This document shows positions 55,257-64,000 of a stretch of 64,000 bases of DNA, in pieces (the stretch's first letter is position 1; every line of letters starts with the position of its first letter). The stretch covers positions 13,640,001 through 13,704,000 of the forward strand of contig CP141150.1 in the NCBI GenBank assembly GCA_035235625.1, written 5' to 3'. The notes beneath the pieces were generated by a model. It was not told the DNA's origin, did not search any database, and was given only the letters and a program-made list of their open reading frames with translations. A program made the position numbers and the translations under genes. Source of the DNA: Saururus chinensis. Its lineage: Eukaryota > Streptophyta > Magnoliopsida > Piperales > Saururaceae.

Positions 55257-58009
55257 CAGCAACATTCTCAGAGGCAGCCGGCACATAAGAAACGAAATAG
55301 GAGGTGCAATCTGTTGGTGCTCGCTCTTGCAAGTATTTCTTATTCCCGTTCGACGGTCGGAAAAGCATATCATTGAGGTACAACAAACGAACTTGAGATG
55401 CGGATGTGCTTATGTATTTTTTATTTTGTCTCTATCCGTCATTCCAGGGGAAAAAAAAGGAACTTTGATTGTTTTTCTGTTCAGTTTTCTTTCACAGACA
55501 ACTTCTGGGTTTTGATTGTTCCACATTGTGTTTACTACGCGCCAAAGTGACTGCTTCATCCCAGATTCTTTATGTTCCATTTTCTTTCACAGACAATTTC
55601 TGGGTTTTGATTGTTCCGCATTGTGTTTACTGCAAGCTTAAGTAAACAACTCCATCCCAGATTCTTTAAAGAATAGAAAACTGGATTTTTTGCTTTTTAC
55701 CACATTTCTCTCCACCTGCATTTCGTTTGTTCGCATTTTTTGATCATCTTTCTTTCAGCTTACCACACTTCTATATGTCGGAGAGAAGAAACTGCATATG
55801 CTCTGTGTTTATTTTTATTTTTGAATCTGAAGTCCTAGATCGCCAAAGTGAGGCCTTTTCGTCTCCTGCAAATCAAAATTATGTTGTCCAGAGCCTCTTC
55901 TCTGTTTTGATTTTTCCAGGAAAAATAGTATCTTTTCTACTTGGAATTTTTTGTTGCCGGTCTACTGATGATTGTGAACACCTAATGGTTTCATTTCTCA
56001 TGTTCATAAAACCTGCCACGCATAAAAGCATTTCAGAGTGTCCCCTTTGTCTTCTCTTTGTATCAATTAAATGCTTACCGATGATTTTGATGCCTTTAAA
56101 TGTTCGATTATTTTGATGCCTTCAATTTATATAAGCCTTGGAGCAATATTGCTCCAACAGTGTAGCAATATTGCTCCAACCTAAAATGTTCGATGATTTT
56201 GATGCCTTTAATTTATATAAGTCTTGGAGCAATATTGCTCCAACCTTGGAGCATTGCATAGTCCCCTTTGTCTTCTCTTTGTATCAACTAAATGCTCACC
56301 ATATAATATCATTTCAACCTGAAATGTTCGATGATTTTGATACCTTTAAATGTCCGATGAGTTTGATGTCTTTAAATGTTCGATGATTTTGACGCAAGTA
56401 TTTCCTTTATTCCTTCAGTCAAAATGGGATACTAACAAATTTATTCGTTTCAACTTTTTTAGGAAGATATCTCTCAGCGTTTGAGACTTGGAATGGCTGC
56501 AGAGATCCTAAGAGGCTCTATTGATTGAGTATGAGTCTTTATGGTGATGGTGAGAACCTTAAATGGTATGTATTAATGTTTCCTAGATCCATATGTCTGT
56601 ATATATGAAAGGGGTGAATCTAACATTTGCTTGGGCTTTTCTTTTTATTCATCAAACATGCTGGGTGTACCACAAAAGAAAATCGAGGCGAATACCTTGG
56701 AGCCCAGGGCATAAACAATGTGTGGATTTTTCATGTTTCAAACACTCAAGACAAGAATATGTGCACGAAACTCATGAGCTGGGATGGAACAATTGATGAT
56801 TGAACAAATACTAGTGGAACATGCTGGATGGACGGTAGGCTACATCTCCCACCCATCTCTCGTCTCCCCTTCCCTATTTCCCTGCTGGCCTCGATAACTG
56901 GCAAGCTGAATGTTTTTTTACTGGAATGTGTATATGCAACACAAGCTCCAGTTATTAGCTGTTAGCTCAATGATGGTTATCAGTCTCCCATTTTGCTAGT
57001 ATAAGCTTCTTGTTTCTTTAATGTTCCATTAGCATGTATATATCGGCAATTAACTTAAGTTTTATCATGTTCAATGTATTGACCAGCTGGTAGAGTCTTG
57101 TCATTCATGTTTGATTTCCTTTTGCATGGAGAACCTTGTAATTGATTCTTCCATCTCATTTATCAGTTTATTTAGTCGTCTTAGTGTAACATCTTTCGTT
57201 AGAAGTTACTCTCATGTGAGAACCAACTTTGCATTGGGATTTTGTTCTTTTATCACTGCATGCATGTATGGTTGAAAGCTAATGAATTTGGTTTTTGTTG
57301 GTTTTTTTTTATTCTACTACTTACATTGGTGGTTAGACGATTGAAGACAAAAGTTCCTGGTTGGGAATGTCATGGGGTCTTTTGTTTTTATCCGCCCAAT
57401 ATTTAACTCTCTTCTTCTTCATTATCTCCTTCTTCAATGTTTATCACCCAATTATTTCTTTTTCTCCTGAAAAAGGTGATGATAGATGAGAAGCCTTTGT
57501 TTTAAATGGTAGAGTATAATACAAAGGTTCTCACCGAATTTATATTCGTCTCTTTTTCTTTCTCACTTTCTTTCAAATGCTTATACCAAATTCATTGACA
57601 GTTCACCATTATTTGCTAGAGGTCTTCTAATGAAATGTATGTTTAATTTTTTTTTTATCCTGGTTGTTCACTCGTTAATTAATTTTGCCATAACCCTCAT
57701 TCTTTGAATAGTTACCCAATTAGCTTTCAAAAGAAAACTAACTATTGCTTTAGCTGATCCTAGTTGTTCACTCATCAATTAGATACGTCATGACACTCAT
57801 CCTTTGAATTGTTACCCAGCTAGCTTAAAAATGAAAATTGTTTCTGCATCATGTGATTATATGTTGATGTCACAGTTTGTGGTGTAATCCATATATGGGA
57901 CGTGGTGATATACCTTTGTATTTTACATTTTTCCCTTTTTGTTTTGAATAATAAAGAGCATTTGCAACTATGTTTAATAAAACGTTGGCCCATTTGTTTG
58001 TGGTGACAG
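55257..58009. other. Repeat-rich non-coding stretch
   Basis: No gene was recognised. A 95-bp tandem duplication (TTTTCTTTCACAGACA at 55485 and 55580) and an array with perfect palindromes (56138-56243) are listed in findings. The rest to 58009 is AT-rich. It may include intron sequence of the UFL1 fragment, but none of the first UFL1 exons was found. Confidence 0.5.
56100..56400. repeat. Short tandem array with 20-bp palindromes
   Basis: The perfect palindrome TTGGAGCAATATTGCTCCAA occurs at 56138-56157 and 56224-56243, with a 16-base core at 56164-56179. TGTTCGATGATTTTGATGCC-type phrases repeat around them about six times. Confidence 0.85.
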
Positions 58010-59918
58010 AATCATCTGAGACTTGAAATTGAGGCAGAAATTGAAAAGTATGGACGAGTTTCATTGATAGATCTTGCTGATAATATTGGTGTTGATTTGT
58101 TCTATGTGGAGAAGCAGTCTCAATAGATTAGTTTCTAGCAATTCAGATCTCATGCTAATACAAGGAGATATAATAGCTCAATACTATTGGGATACAGTTG
58201 CTGAAGAAATTAATGAGAGGCTTCGAGAATGTAGTCAAATTGCATTAGCAGAGCTCGCTGCTCAGTTGCATGTCAGCTTAGAGTTGCTGGCTTCTGTTTT
58301 GGAGCCCCGTCTTTGGATTCTTGTACGCATATATTTCTCCTTACATTTATATCGTATAATGTTTGTGTGATTGTAGATGACCACTGTATGCAACAGGGTG
58401 TCATGAAGTTTGCACTTTGTTATCAAATTATATCTTTCCCCTTGTTGAAACCACATAGTACATCAACGTGCCAACTTTGTATATGTAGGATATGAAAAAT
58501 GCTGTCGAAAAGTTAATATCAAACTTTGTGCTGCACTGACCAATTGATAGCCAACATCGACAATTTTACATATTTCATGAAAAGTTATCACCTTTACTAT
58601 CATCTTATCTGTTGCTCATTTGAGAAAAAGGAATTTGATTGAGATTATGGCACCCACAAAGTGTGGATCATCTGCTGCTACTAATTGACTAGTGGAAACT
58701 TATTATCTTTCTCTTGTTTATTTTTATTTTCTTCATCCTATGTTAACATGCATTCAAATTCTTCCACGTTAAATTCAATGGAACTTTTTATCATGTAATA
58801 TTTTTGTGTATGCCAAAAACCTCATTGTCAAGTGGAGCAGTAGCTAGGAATATCATTTATGTGAATAGCACAATATCATATGAACTTAACTTTTCCAAGA
58901 AAATAAAGATGAACCGAAGATTAGGTTAACTACTGTTTATAAGTTAGGGTGTTCTTCTACAGGGATATGTGGAGCCAAAAAATATGAGGTGCTACTCATA
59001 GAAACTTAGATCTGAATATAATCCTCTGAGTTCTAGTCATAATGGGATTTTATACTTCTGAGAGCTGAAAGAAATACCAGGCAATCACTTGTAGCCATGT
59101 CACTGGCTTATGAAGAAAAGGATCTCCTTGACTTTTACAACATCTTCTCTTTATTTTTGTTCTCTGAGATATTCTTTACTAAAAAATATTCTTCATCAAT
59201 AACCGTTTGTCTTTATCATGTCTCCAATTGTCAAAGCAGTACCAACTTTACCTTTTTATTCTTTCTAGGTGCAAGGAAGACTTGAGGGAGGACAGTTGTA
59301 TACACCTGCATATGTTGCACGTATTAACGCTATGGTGCATGGAGCTTCAAGGGGTATCATTGTTCCCACTAATTTATCAACAGTTAGAAGCTCTCTACAA
59401 CAATTATTAATTGAGACAGATGGATTGAGTGGTGTATCTGTTGAAGGTGTTTTCTTCCAGTCATTATTTAATGGTCTAGTTAAGGAAGGCGAGATACTTG
59501 GATCACTTCGTGCTGGAGTTCAATGGACACCTGTTGTATGAAACATCTTATTAGCATTTGTTGCTCTTAATTATGTAGTGGCTTTCAAAATCTCCAGTTT
59601 TCTGGCTTGATTTGCTTAAATTTACTTGAATTAATGCATACTTCATCCTTGCTGCCTTTTCTGATATAATTCCCCTTGTGGATTACAGGATTGACTGCCT
59701 TTCAATTCTACCTGCAGTTTATGGGCCTCAGGATGCTTCTAAGCTTTTGTCTCTTTGTCCATCAGTTCAGAGGGCACTTAAGGTGAACCTTTTTAATGTT
59801 TAAGACACTTCTTGGACATGTACTTTGATTTTGAATTATTTCTCACACATCACTTCCCCAGTCAGCTAAAGCAACTATCCTAGGGGAGTCTTGTGTGTTG
59901 AGTACCAATTTCATCAAG
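58010..59918 (+). pseudogene. UFL1 (E3 UFM1-protein ligase 1) fragment
   Basis: UFL1 transfers the ubiquitin-like UFM1 to targets at the ER. Four recognisable exons with GT..AG borders are present. 58010-58322 has EKYGRVSLIDLADNIGVDLF and EEINERLRECSQIALAELAA. 59269-59535 has GRLEGGQLYTPAYV and GASRGIIVPTNLS. 59689-59782 has CPSVQRALK. 59862-59918 has LGESCVLSTNFIK. TAG at 58124-58126 and a one-base shift break exon 1. Between the second and third exons the family has about 70 more residues, which are absent, as are the first exon and the whole C-terminal half. Introns are retained, so this came from genomic DNA and not mRNA. Non-functional. Confidence 0.88.
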
Positions 59919-60199
59919 GTCAGTGTATAGATCCTAGTCCCTTGGTATTTAAATTTTTTTTAAGAAATTGTTAGCATTGTAGGATGTGGTACAAATGTCG
60001 GCAATAGGAATTTAAAAGTTGGTGAAAATACGAGTGTCTATGGATAATATTGTAAAGATTATATCGTACAATAATTCTTTCCTTCTTGAATATGGTGAGG
60101 ATAATATGATTTGAATATGGTAAGGATAATATGTTCAATCATTCTTCTGTGTCATTTTTCTTTTTGTTACCATCTCTCAAATCAATGATTTCTTTTCAG

Positions 60200-60714
60200 G
60201 AAAACAAGTCAGATTAGAAGACCTGTCTCCAGAGTAAATGAAAAGGTTCCAAATAGCAATTACAACAGGAGAGCTTAGCAAGATGATAAAGCCATGGATC
60301 CCATGGTGGATGACACTGTCTGCAAGGACAATTTCACTTAGTCGGGAAATAGCTCAGCTTGTCGGAGCAGTCTAAAATGACCAAGAAACATCAACTAGAT
60401 CACTTAATGATGATTCAGAAGTATAATTAAGTGAAGTGCCACCAGGCCCTGAAGCTCCACTAACCCCCCTTAGCAAGTTGGTCCGTGGAAATCCATCACC
60501 ACTCTTGGCTGTTCACTCGGTGGATGTCCTATACTGCTATCGCTTTACTCTCCGTCTTTACAATGGAGATTCACGATCAGATGCCTTGGGTGCAGCCACA
60601 CTAGTACGTAGTGTGTCAAACAATCTAGGGGTAGCTGTGCAGCTAGAGATTGGTAGGGGATGCTATAAACTTGCGTTCACTAGGGGGGAATGCTCTGATC
60701 TGTGGGCTATGTGA
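60200..60714 (+). pseudogene. ZNHIT2 (HIT zinc-finger protein) fragment
   Basis: ZNHIT2-type proteins act with the R2TP chaperone in assembly of spliceosomal and other complexes. The reading starts after a TTTTCAG acceptor and runs in one frame: RLEDLSPE, stop, MKRFQIAITTGELSKMIKPW, WMTLSARTISLSRE, then PPGPEAPLTPLSKL, SPLLAVHSVDVLYCYRFTLR and YNGDSRSDALGAA. TAA stops lie at 60235, 60373 and 60424. The N-terminal HIT zinc finger is missing and similarity fades after about 60640. It lies only 280 bases after the last UFL1 exon, although the two genes are unrelated. Confidence 0.8.
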
Positions 60715-61656
60715 TCTGCAGATGGTATTCGTTATGCAGTTGTATATTTAAAAAGTTAAATAGGACAATCAAATTTATTTGAGGGGTAAATAACTAAGAC
60801 GATACTAATATACAACATTTTTCTAAATAGAATGGTTATGAAAAAGTTGTTCCATGTCATCTGTTATCCATATGTGGCATGTGTAAATATACTATATCTC
60901 ATACCTTCTTTCTGCCTAGCATTTTTTCGTTGGTAGACTCTACGTGGCTCTCACTTTTTTTGTTGCCTAGTTTGATGTTTAGGTTTAGGGGTGTTTAAAA
61001 AATTGGAGATTATGTTGAATAATGAACCCTTATAAAAGGGTAATGGGTAATGGGTAACTGATAAACTGACCGAGAAATGGTGGACAAGGATGTAAAATAA
61101 CCTACACCATCTCGGTAATGGGACCGTTATATGGGTAAAAATCTAGAAAATGGTTATCGTAATAGATATAAGTCCTATCTCCATCAAATCTTTCCATTGA
61201 GGAATGATCCTCTTTTGAATTGTGGATCATAAGAAATTGACAATGTGTATGTGTTAGTGCACTTTAGCATAAATGATTGATAGCTCCTAATTGGTATGAC
61301 AAAAAATGCTTTCAGCCCCATCTTGCGGGATGAATCATCTTTTGATTTGCTCAATTGAACTAGAGCTAGTCCATCATGCTAATTAGATTTTGATATGCTC
61401 AAATAAAAAAATTAGCCCATAACGACCCCCTTAATGCATAGAGAGACACGCCCCGGTTATCCATTAAAAAGGTTGGACGGTAACTGGTTAAGCCAAATTT
61501 CTTGTGTCACGCACCGTTATCCAATAGGTAGCTTATTTCGTGTTAAATATCCTTCATTGGAGTGGCTGAATCGTGCAACGTCAGATTCATGTTAAATACT
61601 AATTGCTAGTTAATCAAACTTGAGTATTGTAGTAAATAATCCAGGTTGGAACATAC
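60715..61656. other. Intergenic, no gene seen
   Basis: It holds GGGTAATGGGTAATGGGTAA (about 61039) and, further right, GGTTATCC-type words (about 61455, 61515) suggesting a non-autonomous element. The exon expected to continue the ATPase on the minus strand (starting NLC..AAYRPVREL in the family) was looked for here and not found. Confidence 0.5.
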
Positions 61657-63713
61657 CTTGAGATCGCTTCCACTGTACCCTTCAGTCATCACGGCCAATT
61701 CCTTGTAATCGAGCCCTTCCTCAACCTTCTCTTTGGCCAAAAGTGTCTTCAAAATAGATTCTCGGCTTTCCACATAAGGGAGGCCCACCATGATTCTGAT
61801 CAGAGCATTATACAACAATTAAGAGTCACAGTGAAAAATTCTTCCTTTTTCCTCACAGAAATCATAATATTCCTACCTACGCTCAAACAGTCGAATAATT
61901 GCTTCATCAATATCAAATGGCCTGTTTGTAGTAGCGAGTACAAGTATGCGTTCCCCAGGTTTGGTCATCAGGCCATCCCAGTGCGTCATAAACTCATTCT
62001 TAATCTTTCGCATCGCCTCATGCTCCCCAACCCTGGTTCGTTGGCCCAGCATGTTGTCCACTTCATCCACAAATATACTTGTTGGAGAGACTTTGGCTGC
62101 TAATGTGAATAATGCTCTCACATTTTTCTCGTCCTCCCCAAACCACTTAGAGGTGATAGTGGACATTGAAACGTTAATAAAACTTGCCCCAGCTTCCTTG
62201 GCAATAGCCTTGGCCATCATTGTCTTGCCTGTACCAGGTGGCCCAAAAAGAAGAATTCCCCGGCAATGCTTCAACAGACCGCCATTGAAAAGATCAGGCC
62301 TTCGGAGTGGAAGCATAACCAGTTCCTGAAGTGACTCTTTTACATCATTTAGAGCACCTATGTCTGCAAATGTCACATTAATTTCACTTGCTGGGATGAC
62401 CTCAGGCCTAATGCGCTTCTCAAACTCATTGTCAAGAACTTCCTATTGACAGAGGAACTTGGTTGGTGCATGGAGGTAGGATACATATATTAACAATCAT
62501 GGAAGAGGAAGACAGCAGGTCATAAGAGAAGCCCCATATTAAATTAAATTCTCCATCTTGCTAAACAACATCTAATCAGTGTCGGAACACAGCCAAGACA
62601 AGTAGTTTAATGAGAGCAAACATAACGAAATTCAAGCAGCCTTTGCAAAAGTCAATGTACTTACAAGCACTTTTGTTGGAGCAGCAGAATCACCGTCTTT
62701 CTTGGACACAATAACAGGTTTCTTTGTTTCACTTTTATTTTCATGCATTGGAGCTTCACCCTTTCCATCAGTGCTCGCACTGGTAATAGCATCCTCTGCA
62801 ACTTCCTATTACCAGTGAAAAAAAGGTGATAAAATCAAGTTGTAACTTCATTTCCAACATTCCAGTAATATTTATAGAAAAACATACCTTTCCAGCTTCC
62901 ACATTAGCTTCCAACTGCCTAGTATCTTTTGAATCAAATTTACTTTGCTGAAATATACTCAATCCACGAGACAAACTTTTCAATACAGACATAGTTAGAA
63001 TAGACTCATAACTGCGAGACAAAAAAGACGTATATCACTATAAATTATAAGCAATTGACCTTTTTGACGAAATGGCAAGCTTCCCATTTCGGTATTCAGG
63101 AACTTTTGTATTCATCAAATGATAAGAAATTGCAGACACTACAATCTCTTCAATGTAATTGCTGAGAGCTGCTGCATTAGCGAGACAGATTGAACCCAAG
63201 TCATCACAGTCCAGATCATTTGCTGCAAGTACTTCCATTATGTGGTTTCTGTTATCCTGAAACTGAATCAGTTTCATGTCTTCTTCTATTTGGGACTTCC
63301 AATTGACAAGGTGGGTCTCATTTTTAGGTGGCTTGATCTCAATGTTATAAGGAAATAGAAGAGTGAGTTTCTCATCTATCTCCCTATAATCAGTACCTAG
63401 ATCCAACGACCTAGAACCAAGGACCAGTACAGGTCCTGATAGTTTTTTCAACATTTTTTGAAACAGAGTGTACATTCTTTGTGATCTTGAGAGAAGTTTG
63501 TCAACATTCCTAATGTAGAGAACAATGGGGTGGGTTCTTGACACTAAAGTCAGAACCTGCCAGATCAATTAAAAAGCGACAACATGTCAGTCATACAGAT
63601 TACTGATAGATAAATTAAATTTGACCACTTATTGTAATCATTATCTACCTTGTAAAGAGACTGTACAAAGAGTTTCTCATCAAAGGACCAACTGTTGGCA
63701 CGCTTGAGAGGAG
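61657..63713 (-). CDS. DAA1-type AAA ATPase, partial
   Basis: This belongs to the plant AAA family containing Arabidopsis DAA1 (Msp1/katanin-like clade), ATP-driven remodelling enzymes of uncertain target. Six minus-strand exons have matching phases: 63713-63649, 63556-63060, a third ending at 62888, 62805-62665, 62442-61877 and 61795-61657. For the third, the acceptor is either at 63011 (better pyrimidine tract) or 62975 (gives the family reading SLSRGLSIF). Motifs are NEFEKRIRPEVIP, Walker A GPPGTGKT, Walker B IFVDEVD and ATTNRPFD. The family reads IIRRFERR, but here it is IIRLFERR, losing one Arg of a conserved pair. The last exon stops at GSDLK with a good GTATGT donor, but no following exon is seen, so the C-terminal helices are missing. 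The 5' exons lie beyond 64000. Intact frames suggest recent truncation or a distant last exon. Confidence 0.82.
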
Positions 63714-64000
63714 CTGCAAATAAATGGATCAAACAGTAAGACAAAAAAAATAATGTTCAATAAATTATCTAAAATTGAAACGAGCAATATTGAATAGACG
63801 AAGCCAAGTCTATGAGGAAACAAAATCCAACATTGTTTTCCACGGTGCATCTATTATTAAATGCATCACATCTAGTCATAAACCATTTTTTACAGTCTCA
63901 ACCACATTCATACGACAACAGAATTAATTACCAAAATGCTAAAATAACCACATCTCCAAAAATAATTTTGCTTAGCTAGAAGGCCACAAAGTGGCAGCTT
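63714..64000. other. Intron of the AAA ATPase gene
   Basis: Sequence right of the acceptor at 63714-63715 is AT-rich and non-coding. The preceding exon is outside the window. Confidence 0.6.

Noticed and set aside
54844..55515. 223-codon frame after the WAK exon
   Set aside because: It spans the 144-bp tandem duplication, and repeat periodicity divisible by three keeps it open. No recognised domain.
61606..61656. ATPase reading continuing past GSDLK to a stop near 61606
   Set aside because: The continuation crosses a consensus GTATGT donor and does not match the family. Treated as intron read-through.
1..64000. CRISPR arrays, prokaryotic operons, phage or secretion systems
   Set aside because: No regular direct-repeat/spacer array and no prokaryotic gene organisation. 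Spliced genes and plant transposons throughout.

Overview
The window looks like nuclear DNA of a flowering plant. There are spliced genes with GT..AG introns, tandem O-methyltransferase (OMT) and wall-associated-kinase (WAK) copies, Ty3/gypsy LTR elements, CACTA transposons and many small MITEs. The one compact, apparently intact single-copy gene (CRAL-TRIO, about 33.3-34.3 kb) is very GC-rich in its coding exons, which weakly suggests a monocot. I cannot name the species. Most of the sequence is repeat-derived, and most short open frames in it are not genes.

Layout. 1-7.96 kb is nested transposon sequence: a CACTA right end interrupted by a 4.8-kb solo-LTR-like element with a perfect 5-bp target duplication, then an old retroelement remnant with a protease fragment. 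7.97-25 kb is an OMT array of three units. Unit 1 keeps only a broken exon 2 (8.8 kb). Unit 2 (15.4-18.1 kb) has a 2-bp deletion that rewrites its C terminus. Unit 3 (21.9-23.5 kb) is an intact 353-residue gene. Units 2 and 3 share 5' flank, coding exons, 3' flank and the same LTR insertion point, so the block was duplicated after that LTR arrived. Between units 1 and 2 lies a Tourist-like element holding a GGT-rich microsatellite, itself split by a 2.2-kb solo LTR. 24.4-32.2 kb is a decayed minus-strand Ty3/gypsy element whose reverse-transcriptase region is replaced by a CACTA end joined to a second LTR fragment.

33.2-34.4 kb holds a three-exon minus-strand CRAL-TRIO (SEC14-like) gene with a good TATA box. 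34.4-49.2 kb is gene-poor: two 1.4-kb direct repeat blocks, a 2.85-kb minus-strand LTR with its own insertion, an unclassified decayed stretch, MITEs, a 459-bp tandem duplication and another LTR with a 39-bp minisatellite.

49.6-55.3 kb carries WAK remnants: a multiply frameshifted EGF-plus-kinase pseudogene, an orphan WAK 5' region whose start codon is lost, and a WAK first exon with signal peptide and extracellular domain that runs into tandem repeats. 58.0-60.7 kb holds pieces of two unrelated housekeeping genes next to each other: UFL1 (UFM1 E3 ligase, exons missing, one frameshift) and ZNHIT2 (three in-frame stops). 61.6-64 kb carries six clean exons of a DAA1-type AAA ATPase on the minus strand. 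Its 5' part lies beyond the window, and its expected 3' exons are not found before the ZNHIT2 fragment.

Likely functional genes: OMT unit 3 and the CRAL-TRIO gene. OMT unit 2 and the AAA ATPase are uncertain. Everything else appears pseudogenic or repetitive.
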